Origin: Pseudomonas fluorescens
GTDB lineage: Bacteria; Pseudomonadota; Gammaproteobacteria; Pseudomonadales; Pseudomonadaceae
NCBI RefSeq assembly: GCF_902497995.1
Contig: NZ_CABVII010000024.1
Span: 1 to 64,000, forward strand
Direction: 5' to 3'
DNA: 64,000 nt
The translations under genes were made by a program, and so were the position numbers. The notes under the pieces are model-generated. The model worked only from the letters and a program-made list of their open reading frames with translations, did not search any database and was not told the origin of the DNA. Shown here one piece after another: positions 35,463-45,100 of the stretch (position 1 is the first letter of the stretch; each line of letters starts with the position of its first letter).

Positions 35463-37361
35463 TTAGATATTCAGCAATTGCAGTCGCTGACGAATCGATG
35501 CTTCGATTCCGGCCTCATCCAGCCCACACTCCGCCAGCATCTGCGCAGGCTTGGCGTGTTCGACATAACTATCCGGCAACCCCAGATGCAGCACCGACTT
35601 GAGGATGTTTTCCCGGGCAAGGAACTCGCTGACCGCGGCACCGGCACCGCCCATGATCGCGTTCTCTTCGACAGTCACCAACAGCTCGTGGCTGCCGGCG
35701 ATCTCGCGAACCAGTGCCTCATCCAACGGCTTGACGAAGCGCATGTCGACCACGGTCGCATCCAGCGTCTGGGCAACTTTCAACGCCTCGGCCAGTTGCA
35801 CGCCGAACACCAGCAGGGCGACCTTGCTGCCCTGGCGGCGAATCACGCCCTTGCCGATTTCGATCGGTTCGAGGTCTTTCTCGATCGTCGCGTTCGGGCC
35901 GGAGCCGCGCGGATAACGCACCGCCGCCGGGCCGTCGAACAGGTGGCCGGTGGTGAGCATTTTACGCAGTTCGTTTTCGTCGCTCGGGGTCATCACCAAC
36001 ATGCCGGGGATGCAGCGCAGGAACGACAGGTCGAAGCTGCCCGCGTGCGTCGGGCCGTCTTCGCCCACCAGGCCTGCGCGGTCGATGGCGAACAGCACGT
36101 CGAGGTTTTGCACCGCCACGTCATGCACCAGCTGGTCGTAGCCCCGTTGCAGGAACGTCGAGTAGATCGCCACCACCGGTTTCGCGCCTTCGCACGCCAT
36201 GCCGGCGGCGAAAGTCACGGCGTGTTGCTCGGCAATCGCCACGTCGAAGTAGCGCTGCGGGAAACGCTCGCTGAATGCCACCAGGTCGGAGCCTTCTTTC
36301 ATCGCCGGGGTGATGCCCACCAGTCGTGAGTCGGCAGCGGCCATGTCGCACAGCCATTCGCCGAACACGCCGGAATACTTCGGCCCGCTGGCTTTCTTCG
36401 GCGCAGCGGCCGGCGCGTCCACGGGTTCGAGTTTGGTGATGGCGTGGTAGCCGATCGGGTCGACTTCCGCCGGGGCGAAACCTTTGCCTTTCTTGGTGAC
36501 CACGTGCAGGAATTGCGGGCCTTTCAGGTCGCGCATGTTGCGCAGGGTGGCGATCAGGGTCGGCAGGTCGTGGCCATCGATCGGGCCGATGTAGTTCCAG
36601 CCCAGCTCTTCGAACAGCGTGCCGGGAACCAGCATGCCTTTGGCGTATTCTTCGGTGCGTCGGGCGATTTCCCAGGCGCCGGGCAGGCGCGACAGGACCT
36701 TTTTGCTGCCTTCGCGCATGCTCGCGTAAGTGCGGCTGGAAAGAATCTTCGCCAGGTAGTTCGACAGCCCGCCAACGTTGCGCGAGATCGACATGTCGTT
36801 GTCGTTGAGGATCACCAGCATGTTGGCGTTCACTTCCGGCGCGTGGTTCAGCGCCTCGAACGCCATGCCGGCGGTCAATGCACCGTCGCCGATCACGGCA
36901 ATCGCCTTGCGATCACTGTTCTGCAGGCGGGCGGCAATGGCCATGCCCAGCGCTGCGCTGATCGAAGTGCTGGAGTGACCGACGCCAAAGGTGTCGTATT
37001 CGCTCTCGGAACGACGCGGGAAAGCGGCGACGCCGTCCTTCTGGCGCAGGGTGCCCATGCGCTCGCGACGGCCCGTGAGGATTTTGTGCGGATAGGCCTG
37101 ATGACCCACGTCCCACACCAGACGGTCATCCGGGGTGTCGAACACGTAATGCAACGCGATGGTCAGCTCGATGACGCCCAGGCCGGCACCGAAATGCCCG
37201 CCGGTCTGACCGACCGTATAGAGCAATTCCAGGCGCAACTCATCGGCCAGGGTTTCCAGCTCGGCTTCGCCTAACCGGCGCAGGCCGTCCGGCGTGTTGG
37301 CACGGTCGAGCAGGGGCGTGGTCGGGCGCTTGCGGGGAATCTCATGAAACGTCGTGGGCAT
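35463..37361 (-). CDS. dxs: 1-deoxy-D-xylulose-5-phosphate synthase
   Basis: The 632-residue enzyme has the thiamine-diphosphate motif GDGALTAGMAFEALNHAPE...NDNDMSIS, the LVWDVGHQAYPHKILTGR stretch and the central FDVAIAEQHAVTFAAGMA. It condenses pyruvate and glyceraldehyde 3-phosphate in the first step of the MEP isoprenoid pathway. It lies downstream of ispA and xseB in the same direction, the standard arrangement. Confidence 0.97.
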   Translation of the reverse strand: MPTTFHEIPRKRPTTPLLDRANTPDGLRRLGEAELETLADELRLELLYTVGQTGGHFGAGLGVIELTIALHYVFDTPDDRLVWDVGHQAYPHKILTGRRERMGTLRQKDGVAAFPRRSESEYDTFGVGHSSTSISAALGMAIAARLQNSDRKAIAVIGDGALTAGMAFEALNHAPEVNANMLVILNDNDMSISRNVGGLSNYLAKILSSRTYASMREGSKKVLSRLPGAWEIARRTEEYAKGMLVPGTLFEELGWNYIGPIDGHDLPTLIATLRNMRDLKGPQFLHVVTKKGKGFAPAEVDPIGYHAITKLEPVDAPAAAPKKASGPKYSGVFGEWLCDMAAADSRLVGITPAMKEGSDLVAFSERFPQRYFDVAIAEQHAVTFAAGMACEGAKPVVAIYSTFLQRGYDQLVHDVAVQNLDVLFAIDRAGLVGEDGPTHAGSFDLSFLRCIPGMLVMTPSDENELRKMLTTGHLFDGPAAVRYPRGSGPNATIEKDLEPIEIGKGVIRRQGSKVALLVFGVQLAEALKVAQTLDATVVDMRFVKPLDEALVREIAGSHELLVTVEENAIMGGAGAAVSEFLARENILKSVLHLGLPDSYVEHAKPAQMLAECGLDEAGIEASIRQRLQLLNI

Positions 37362-37453
37362 CAGGCGAATCGTTATAGGTATAAAAGAGGCGGCAGTTTA
37401 CCTGATGCATCGCCCCCTGCCCACGCGTTGGTTTTAACTTGGCGGATACGCCG

Positions 37454-38341
37454 TCAGTTGCGCCGGTCGACGATATAGCGGGCCAGGTCGCGTAACGGCT
37501 CGGCTGCCGCGTCAAACGGTCGCAGGGCATGCAGGGCCTGATCGCGCAATTCCAGGGCGTAGGCCTTGGCTGCGTCGAGGCCTAGCAATGCCGGATAGGT
37601 CGGCTTGTCCCGCGCGATGTCGGCACCTTGGCGTTTGCCGAGGGTTTGGGTATCGCTTTCGACGTCGAGAATGTCGTCCTGCACCTGAAACGCCAGGCCG
37701 ATGGCCTGTGCATAAGCCTGCAACGACTTCAACTGATCTTTCTGGGCACGACCGCTGGCCAGGGCGCCGAGTTGGACGCTAGCCTCGATCAGCGCACCGG
37801 TCTTGTGCCGATGCATGTACTCAAGGGCTTTTTGATCGAGTTTCAAACCGACCGAACCGAGGTCGATGGCTTGGCCGCCGACCATGCCGGCCGGGCCTGC
37901 CGCCAGCGCCAGGGCGCTGACCATTTGCAGGCGGGTTTCGGCACCCGCAGTGTTCAGGCGCGGATCGAGCAGGGCGCTGAAGGCCAGGCTCTGCAACCCG
38001 TCGCCAGCCAGGATCGCGCAGGCTTCGTCGAATTTCCTGTGCGTAGTCGGCTGGCCACGACGCAGGTCGTCGTCGTCCATGGCCGGCAAATCGTCGTGCA
38101 CCAGGGAATAGGCGTGGATCAGCTCCACGGCACACGCCGCGCCGTTGGCGTGTTCAGCCTTGCCGCCCAGCGCTTCGCAGGCGGCGTAGGCCAGCAACGG
38201 CCGCACCCGTTTGCCGCCGTTCATCACGCTGTAGCGCATGGCTTCGTAAAGGCGTGCAAGCTCGGGGCCTGGCGCGATGAACAGGCTTTCCAGTGCCGCG
38301 TTGACACGGGCCTGGCTGGTTGCCGAATACGTTGCAATCAT
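37454..38341 (-). CDS. ispA: Farnesyl diphosphate synthase (polyprenyl synthetase)
   Basis: The 295-residue enzyme has the first Asp-rich motif DDLPAMD (83-89) and the second, QVQDDILD, which bind magnesium and the allylic diphosphate. GGKRVRPLL is the isopentenyl diphosphate site. It makes C15 farnesyl diphosphate. Its start overlaps the xseB stop by four bases, and dxs follows 92 bases later. Confidence 0.96.
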   Translation of the reverse strand: MIATYSATSQARVNAALESLFIAPGPELARLYEAMRYSVMNGGKRVRPLLAYAACEALGGKAEHANGAACAVELIHAYSLVHDDLPAMDDDDLRRGQPTTHRKFDEACAILAGDGLQSLAFSALLDPRLNTAGAETRLQMVSALALAAGPAGMVGGQAIDLGSVGLKLDQKALEYMHRHKTGALIEASVQLGALASGRAQKDQLKSLQAYAQAIGLAFQVQDDILDVESDTQTLGKRQGADIARDKPTYPALLGLDAAKAYALELRDQALHALRPFDAAAEPLRDLARYIVDRRN

Positions 38342-38580
38342 TCTGGCAAATCCGCGTCGAAGGGTTCCTCGGCCAACTCGCCATCACGTTCGAGCAGCAC
38401 TTGAACCTTTTGTTCGGCCTGGGCCAGCGCCGCCTGGCAATCGCGGGTCAGGCCGATGCCTTGCTCGAAAGCCGTCAGCGAGTCTTCCAGGGACAATTCG
38501 CCATTCTCCAGACGCTCGACCAGCGTTTGCAGTTCAGCGAGCGATTGTTCGAAATCCAGTGCAGCTTTTTTGCGGGCCAT
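38338..38580 (-). CDS. xseB: Exodeoxyribonuclease VII small subunit
   Basis: The 80-residue helical protein has the XseB pattern ALDFEQSLAELQTLVERLENGELSLEDSL. It binds the XseA nuclease, which degrades single-stranded DNA. It leads the xseB-ispA-dxs operon, as in most gamma-proteobacteria. Confidence 0.95.
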   Translation of the reverse strand: MARKKAALDFEQSLAELQTLVERLENGELSLEDSLTAFEQGIGLTRDCQAALAQAEQKVQVLLERDGELAEEPFDADLPE

Positions 38581-38696
38581 GGCGGCTAATTCCGGTTGAC
38601 GTTAAACCGGCGCGACACTAGCAGACATGGGGGGTATGGGCAAATGAGCGGGGTATTGGGAGTTGCAGTTTGCGGCGTCTCCAAGAGTGATCTGGG

Positions 38697-38742
38697 TTAT
38701 TCGGCTCATTTTGTGAGCCGAATAAGCTCGCTATTCGGCTCA
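38697..38742. promoter_or_regulatory. Perfect 12-bp palindrome plus a third half-site
   Basis: TTATTCGGCTCA (38697-38708) and TGAGCCGAATAA (38714-38725) are perfect inverted copies around a TTTTG loop; TATTCGGCTCA recurs at 38732-38742. The layout resembles an operator of an autoregulated gene, but no regulator adjoins it. Apart from this and the mag leader, the 353-base gap from 38581 to 38933 shows nothing else. Confidence 0.6.
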
Positions 38743-38883
38743 CGCCCGGCAAATCCCATGATTCCTACAGCAAATAGAGATCTGTCTGATTGTTAAAAAA
38801 CCGCTGAATGGCTAATCTTCGGGTCTTCTACAACCCCACAGTCACGGGGCTTTCAGACGAAACGCAGGGTTTTGATCTGTAAC

Positions 38884-38927
38884 GCGCCGAGGATCAGGCG
38901 CAAGGTTTCGTCAGGCATGGCAGGAGG
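38884..38927 (+). promoter_or_regulatory. Predicted RsmA/CsrA-binding leader of the mag operon
   Basis: GCGCC (38884-38888) pairs with GGCGC (38897-38901) around the loop GAGGATCA, the hairpin-with-GGA-loop shape preferred by RsmA. A second AGGAGG at 38922-38927 is the ribosome site of the first gene. RsmA bound to both would block translation. RsmA control of the homologous P. aeruginosa operon is known. Confidence 0.55.
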
Positions 38928-38933
38928 CGTCAC

Positions 38934-39725
38934 ATGCGTTCATGGCTGCTGTTGCTGATGGGGCTGGTCTGCGCCACCGCTGCCAAGGCCGAACCCACGG
39001 CCGAACTGTCGGAACCGGTAGGCGGCTGGCGCTACAACGGCCTGCTGGACCGCAGTGAATATCCTCAGGTCGCCTATCCCACGCCGCCCATCGACCGCGG
39101 CGTGCAGCGCAATCGCACGATGATCGAAGGCCAGCTCAAGGCCATCGGCACCCAGCGCGGGCCCCATACCCTGGCGGTCAACGGCAATCCCCTCAATCTG
39201 TACACCGACGACCAAGGACGTTTCGCCCGGCCGTATGCCTTTGGCGCCGGCTCCAACAGCGTCGAAGTGCGCAGTGCCGAAGGCCAGTCGCTCAAGCGCG
39301 TTCAATTCTATGAAGCCAACAACCTGCGCACGCCGGCGCGGATTCGCCTGGTGCTGGGTTGGGATGATCCGAAGGCCGAGCTTGACCTGCACATCATTAC
39401 CCCGGACGGCCAGCATGCGTTCTGGGCGCGCCCGGCGATGAACAACGGCGGTGGCCTGGACCCGGATGGCGTCGATGGCCCCGGTCCGGAAATGTTCACC
39501 ATGACCGCGCCGATGCAGGGCACCTATCTGGTTTATGTGAACTATTGGGGCAACTTCGGCAGCGGCGGCTATAACTTCGATGAGCGCGGTAACCAGAACG
39601 AGGTGATTACCTCGCAAATCAACCTGGTTATTAACGAAAACACCGTCGACGAGAAACGCGAGACCTTCATCGTGCCCCTGCGCGCGATCGGTGACCTGCT
39701 GCTGGTCAAGACTTTCAACTATTGA
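38934..39725 (+). CDS. magA: DUF2135 periplasmic protein, first gene of the mag operon (MagA/YfaP-like)
   Basis: The 263-residue precursor has a signal peptide (MRSWLLLLMGLVCATAAKA) and a DUF2135 beta-rich domain: ARIRLVLGWDDPKAELDLH, TPDGQHAFW and GTYLVYVNYWGNFGSGGYN. It is a paralogue of the last gene of the operon. In P. aeruginosa, MagA is reported in a periplasmic/inner membrane complex with MagD, MagB and MagF. AGGAGG precedes the ATG. The mag gene order and letters are from memory. Confidence 0.85.
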   Translation: MRSWLLLLMGLVCATAAKAEPTAELSEPVGGWRYNGLLDRSEYPQVAYPTPPIDRGVQRNRTMIEGQLKAIGTQRGPHTLAVNGNPLNLYTDDQGRFARPYAFGAGSNSVEVRSAEGQSLKRVQFYEANNLRTPARIRLVLGWDDPKAELDLHIITPDGQHAFWARPAMNNGGGLDPDGVDGPGPEMFTMTAPMQGTYLVYVNYWGNFGSGGYNFDERGNQNEVITSQINLVINENTVDEKRETFIVPLRAIGDLLLVKTFNY

Positions 39726-39732
39726 ACATCTC

Positions 39733-39752
39733 GCACCACGGATGAATTGTGC
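39733..39752 (+). promoter_or_regulatory. Second predicted RsmA/CsrA site, before magB
   Basis: GCAC (39733-39736) and GTGC (39749-39752) frame a loop containing CACGGATGAA, which fits the CANGGAYG RsmA consensus. It lies just upstream of the magB start and suggests separate post-transcriptional control of that gene. Confidence 0.5.
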
Positions 39753-39773
39753 TTTGTAAACATGAGCGTGAAC

Positions 39774-41468
39774 ATGAGCGATAACACTGTGACGCCGGCC
39801 AAACCTTCCCGGCGCTGGCCGGTGCTGCTGGTCGGGCTGTTCCTGGTGGCGGACGTAGCGGCCGGATTGGGCTGGTTCATGCACAACCCCAAGGCGCCGC
39901 CGGTACAATTAGCCAGCGACAAGTTGGGCATGAGCCGGCCGGACGGTTTGCTCGAAACCCACTCCTTGAGCCAGTTGCCCAAGGATTTGCTGGCAGTGCC
40001 GTTTCTCAAGGAAACTCTCACCGAAGATTTCGTCTTCTATTACCAAACCCATGCCGATCGCCTTGGCTTGATCGGCAGTTTGCGGCGGATCATTTACGAG
40101 CATGACCTGAAACTGCAGGACAGCCTGATCGAGGAGCTGTTCGATCAACCAGCGGACGTGGCGTTGTGGCGCGGGGCGGATGGCCGACTCAGGGACTTCC
40201 TGTTGGTGATGGATCGCGGTGGCCTGGCCAAGGTGCTGGAACCGCTGGCCAAAGTGGCGCTGGATGATACGCAGCTGACCAGGCTCGGCGAGGTGAACGT
40301 CGGCGCCGACGAGGTGGCGCTTTATCAGCTCAACTACAACGCCAGCCGGGCCCTGGTGTTCGCCTCCCATGGCGACAAACTGGTGGTGCTGTCGAATCCG
40401 TCCAGACTCTACGATCCGGGCAGCGGCACGCCAGAAAAACCGGGCAGCGTCTCGACCCAGGCCATCGCCGCATTGCTCAACGGCGACAAACTGTTCCCCG
40501 AAGCTTTTGGCCTGCAACCGCGAGCGCCTGAGGTTAAGCAGCGTCTGTCGGTCAATTCCAGCGTCCTGGCCATGGGGTATCAGCGCTTCATCCCCAACTT
40601 CGCCGGCCTGCGTTTCGACATGGACGACAAGGGCTGGCACAGCTTTCTCGCCATGGATGAACTGGAAAACCAGGCGGATTTCGATTTCAAGCCGATCTGG
40701 CAAGCCATGCCCATGGGTGCCAGCGCTTGCGTGGCCTTGCCCCTGGCCGCCGAACAGCAGCAACCGCTGCTGGTAAAACTCGGCGCTGACGATGCGGTTG
40801 CACAGGCCCTGACCGAGCACATGGCGGTTGCCGCCGGCCTGTGCTGGTATGCCGATTCGCGGCTGTACACGCCATTGTTGGTGGCCAGCCTGAACGACGA
40901 TGACAGCGCAAAGCTCGACGGCGATCTGGGCAATCTGTTCGGCTCGATGGTCGGTGCTTACGAAGGCAAGGTCGAAGGGCACGCCTTCCCGGTGGTCGAG
41001 AAACAGCAGGGTGAAACCCATCAGTGGCAACGCCAGGTCAGCTCCAACTTCGGCCCGTATAAGGCCAGGGATGCCGAGCAACCGGACGCGATCACCGGCA
41101 AGGCATTCATGCGCGTGAGCCTGGCACGCCACGGTTCGACGCTGCTGTTTTCCCTCGACGACAAACTGGTCGACAAGGCCCTCGGCACTCTCGACAAACG
41201 CTTCCCGCCGATGGCCGACGTCGTGCCCAAAGACCTGCTGATGCCGGTCTACTTCGGTCCGGATTCCATGGCGCAGCTGATGCAACAGGAAACCCTCGAC
41301 AGCCTGCCGCAGGACATGGAACCGGTGTTCTACAACGCCGCGCAAACCTACCTGATCCCGAAGCTGCGCAAGCTCGGCGGCTATGGCAAATATGCCCTGA
41401 TTCTGCCTGAAGGCAGCGAGCCCGACGGCCATTGGCAGTGGCTGCCGCTGGAATGGAAAGCCCTGTGA
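39774..41468 (+). CDS. magB: DUF2138 membrane-anchored periplasmic protein (MagB/YfaA-like)
   Basis: The 564-residue protein has a short basic N-terminus, one membrane anchor (WPVLLVGLFLVADVAAGLGW, about 15-34) and a long periplasmic DUF2138 part. Length matches E. coli YfaA. No catalytic motif is seen. It is reported as a MagD complex partner in P. aeruginosa and probably holds the macroglobulin at the inner membrane. ATG 39762 (four residues longer) is an alternative start; neither has a strong ribosome site. Its stop overlaps magC through GTGA. Confidence 0.83.
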   Translation: MSDNTVTPAKPSRRWPVLLVGLFLVADVAAGLGWFMHNPKAPPVQLASDKLGMSRPDGLLETHSLSQLPKDLLAVPFLKETLTEDFVFYYQTHADRLGLIGSLRRIIYEHDLKLQDSLIEELFDQPADVALWRGADGRLRDFLLVMDRGGLAKVLEPLAKVALDDTQLTRLGEVNVGADEVALYQLNYNASRALVFASHGDKLVVLSNPSRLYDPGSGTPEKPGSVSTQAIAALLNGDKLFPEAFGLQPRAPEVKQRLSVNSSVLAMGYQRFIPNFAGLRFDMDDKGWHSFLAMDELENQADFDFKPIWQAMPMGASACVALPLAAEQQQPLLVKLGADDAVAQALTEHMAVAAGLCWYADSRLYTPLLVASLNDDDSAKLDGDLGNLFGSMVGAYEGKVEGHAFPVVEKQQGETHQWQRQVSSNFGPYKARDAEQPDAITGKAFMRVSLARHGSTLLFSLDDKLVDKALGTLDKRFPPMADVVPKDLLMPVYFGPDSMAQLMQQETLDSLPQDMEPVFYNAAQTYLIPKLRKLGGYGKYALILPEGSEPDGHWQWLPLEWKAL

Positions 41469-42103
41469 TCGCACTCATCCGAAGCCTCGGCCTGCTGGCG
41501 ATGCTGCTGGGCAGTCGCGTCTTTGCCGGCGAAGCTGCAGCGCTCGACCCACAGCAATCCCAGGTATTCCGCGCCTGGTTCGTGCGTATCGCCCAGGAAC
41601 AACTGACCCAGGGCCCGAGCCCGCGCTGGTACCAGCAGGACTGCGCCGGCCTGGTGCGGTTCGCCGCCAATGAAGCGTTGAAAGTGCATGACGATAAATG
41701 GCTACGCAGCAATGGCCTGTCCAACCGCTACCTGCCACCGGAACTGCAACTGAGCGATGCGCAACGAAGCCTGGCCCGGCAATGGCGGCAGGGCGGCGGC
41801 AAGGTCGGGCCGTACGTCAACGCGATCAAGCTGATCCAGTTCAACAGCCATTTGGTCGGCCGCGATATAGCGCAGGCCCGGCCCGGGGACCTGATGTTTT
41901 TCGATCAGGGCGACGACCAGCACCTGATGATCTGGATGGGCCGCTACATCGCCTATCACACCGGCACCACTACCCCGACCGACAACGGCATGCGTTCCGC
42001 GAGCCTGCAGCAACTCATGACATGGAAGGACACACGATGGATACCCGACGCAGCCAACCCCAACTTCATCGGCGTCTATCGACTGAACTTTCTCTCCCAA
42101 TGA
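41465..42103 (+). CDS. magC: DUF1175 protein with NlpC/P60-like motifs (MagC/YfaT-like)
   Basis: The 212-residue precursor has a signal peptide (MIALIRSLGLLAMLLGSRVFAG). The mature part shows QQDCAGLVRFAANEAL with Cys60, PGDLMFFDQG, and HLMIWMG with His153, then AYHTG. This order and spacing are those of NlpC/P60 cysteine peptidases, so a periplasmic peptidoglycan or peptide hydrolase is inferred; DUF1175 itself has no published activity that I know of. The start (GTG) overlaps magB and the stop overlaps magD (ATGA). Confidence 0.82.
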   Translation: MIALIRSLGLLAMLLGSRVFAGEAAALDPQQSQVFRAWFVRIAQEQLTQGPSPRWYQQDCAGLVRFAANEALKVHDDKWLRSNGLSNRYLPPELQLSDAQRSLARQWRQGGGKVGPYVNAIKLIQFNSHLVGRDIAQARPGDLMFFDQGDDQHLMIWMGRYIAYHTGTTTPTDNGMRSASLQQLMTWKDTRWIPDAANPNFIGVYRLNFLSQ

Positions 42104-45100
42104 TCGGTGCCCGCATGCTGCGTTTTTTGCCTCTGCTGTTGGTATTGGTGCTGCCTTTTTCGGCGGTGTATGCCGAAGACACCGTCGAGCCGAGCGGCTA
42201 TTCGCCGCTGGCCGGCGAAAGCTTTTTCCTGCTGGCTGACAGCAGCTTCGCCAGTGACGAACAGGCGATGGTGCGTCTAGAAGCGCCGGGCCGTGACTAT
42301 CGCCGGTTTCGCATGGAGCCTTACGGCGGCGCCGATATTCGCGTGTATCGCATCGACAAGCCGCTGGATTTCCTCAAGCGCCAGAAGAACCTGCATCGGG
42401 TGGTCAGCGATGGCCAGTTCAAGGGCGAAGGCCTGTCGAACACCCTCGCGTACCTGTGGGACAACTGGTACCGCAAATCACGTCGGGTGATGCAGCGGGC
42501 GTTTTCCTACGAGTCGCGTAAACAAGTCACCGAAGAAGTGCCGGAATTGAAGATGGGGACGGCCATCGCCGCGCCAACGCCCTACGACGCGCAGCCGCAA
42601 TTTGCGCTGATTCCGGGTCTGCCGGTGATCAGCCAATTCCGTTATCCGCTGTGGCAAGCCCAACCGATCCAGCCGCCTGCAGGGGTGAACCTGGCCGGTT
42701 CTTCCAGCGAATTCGTCAGTGTTGCACCGGGCAACGTGTACATCCCGTTGGGCAAGCTGAAACCGGGTCTGTATCTGGTGGAAGCACTGATCGGCAAATA
42801 CCGCGCGACCACCATGGTCTTCGTTTCCAACACCGTGGCGGTGAGCAAGATTGCCGGTGATGAACTGGTGGTCTGGGCCGCGCGTAAACACCAAGGCAGT
42901 TCGGTGTCTAAGGTCAATGTGCTGTGGACCGATGGCCTCGGCGTGATGAGCAGTGGCGCCACCGATGCCGATGGTTTGCTGCGCCTGAAACACGTCAGCC
43001 CGGAGCGTTCGTTTGTGATCGGCGAGGACGAAGAGGGCGGGGTGTTCGTCTCCGAAAACTTCTATTACGACAGCGAAATCTACGACACCAAACTTTATGC
43101 CTTTACCGACCGGCCGCTGTATCGGCCGGGGGATTGGGTATCGCTGAAAATCGTCGGTCGCGAGTTCAGGAATGCTCGCGACTCGGTGCAACCGACCGCC
43201 GCCGACGTCAACGTCACCGTGCTCGATGCCACCGGCACCGCACTGCAATCCCTGGCGCTGAAACTCGATTCCAGGTCTGGGACCCAGGGTCGCTTCCAGT
43301 TGCCAGACAACGCCGTGGCGGGCGGTTATGAATTGCGGTTCAGCTACAAGGATCAGGCCTACAGCAGCGCCTTTCGCGTCGCCGAGTACATCAAGCCGCA
43401 CTTTGAAATCGCGCTGAACCAGGCCAAGCAGGATTACCGCACTGGCGAACCCGTGAAGGGCAGTCTTGTGCTGCTATACCCGGACGGCAAGCCGGTGGCC
43501 AACGCCAGGTTGAGCCTGAACCTGCGCGCCCAGCAACTGTCGATGGTCGACAATGAACTGCAATACCTCGGGCAGTTCCCGGTGGAGCTGACCAGTACTG
43601 AACTGACCACCGATGCCAAGGGCAGCGCTACCCTTGAACTGCCGGCTGCCGAGAAGCCGAGTCGCTACATGCTGACTGTATTCGCCAGCGATGGCGCGGC
43701 GTACCGGGTCAAGACCACCAAGGAAATCCTCATCGACCGCGGCGCCGCGAGTTTCAGTCTGCGCGCACCCCAGCGTTTCAGCGCGGTGGGCGACAAGGTT
43801 GCGTTCAGTTATCTGCATGAAGGTGGCAGCGAGCAAAGCAAGACAGTCACGCCGAGCAGTTATGAGTGGGTGCGTCTGGAAGACCAGAGCACTGGCGAAG
43901 GCCAGCTGGCCGCCACCGATAAAGGCTTCACTTTGGCGTTTGAGCGTCCGGGCACTTACAACCTGGCGCTGAAGGATGACCAAGGCCGTATCGTGGGTGC
44001 GAACGGGCATTCAGTCACCGGCGATGGCGTCAAAGCCGTACCGGGAACCGTGGAAATCGTCCTCGATAAACCGGAGTACAACGCGGGCGATGAAGCGCTC
44101 GCGCTGATCACTTTCCCTGAACCCGTCAGCGATGCACTGCTGTCGTTGGAGCGGGACAAAGTCGAGGCGACTGCGCTGCTGTCCAAGGGCGACGACTGGC
44201 TGAAAATGGAAAAACTCAGTGACACCCAATACCGCGCGCGCATCCCGGTCAAAGATACCTTTGCGCCGAACCTGACGTTTTCGGTTCTGTACACGAAGGG
44301 AGGTCAGTACAGTTTCCAGAACGCCGGCATCAAGGTCGTTGCGCCGCAAATCGACGTAGCGATCACCACCGACAAAGAGTCGTATCAACCTGGCGACACA
44401 GTGTCGGTCGACCTCACCACCCAGTTCGCCGGCAAACCGATTCCAGCGCACCTGACGGTCAGCGTGGTCGACGAAATGGTCTACGCGCTGCAACCGGAAG
44501 TCGCGCCGGGCATCGACCAGTTCTTCTATCATCCGCGCCGCAACAACGTGCGCACCAGCGCCAGTCTGTCGTTCATCAGCTACGACGTGGCACTGCCGGG
44601 CAGCCCGGGTGCGCCGGGCACAGCCAACCGCAGCGAGCGCGGGGTGAAAGTGCTGGAGCGGCCGCGTCGCGAAGACGTCGACACCGCCGCCTGGCAGCCG
44701 GAATTGGTGACCGATGCCAATGGCAAAACCCGTTTCACCTTCAAGATGCCGGACTCCCTGACCCGCTGGCGCATCACCGCCCGGGCCATCGCCGATGACG
44801 GCCAGGTCGGGCAGAAAAAACAATTCGTGCGCTCGGAAAAGCCGCTGTACCTGAAGTGGAGCGGGCCGACCCGGTTCCGCCGCGGCGACACCCCGGATCT
44901 CGGTGTATTCGCTTTCAGTCAGGCCGCGAAACCGGTGGCGGCGGAGCTGGTGATTCATTACGGCGGCACCGAACGGCGTGTCCCGGTGACGTTGAATAAC
45001 GGCATCAATTACCTCCCACTGCCAGCGTTCGAATTGGCCGACGGCGAGTGGACCGCCGAGCTGGTGCAAGACGGCAAAACCGCCGATGCCTTGGCCGTGC

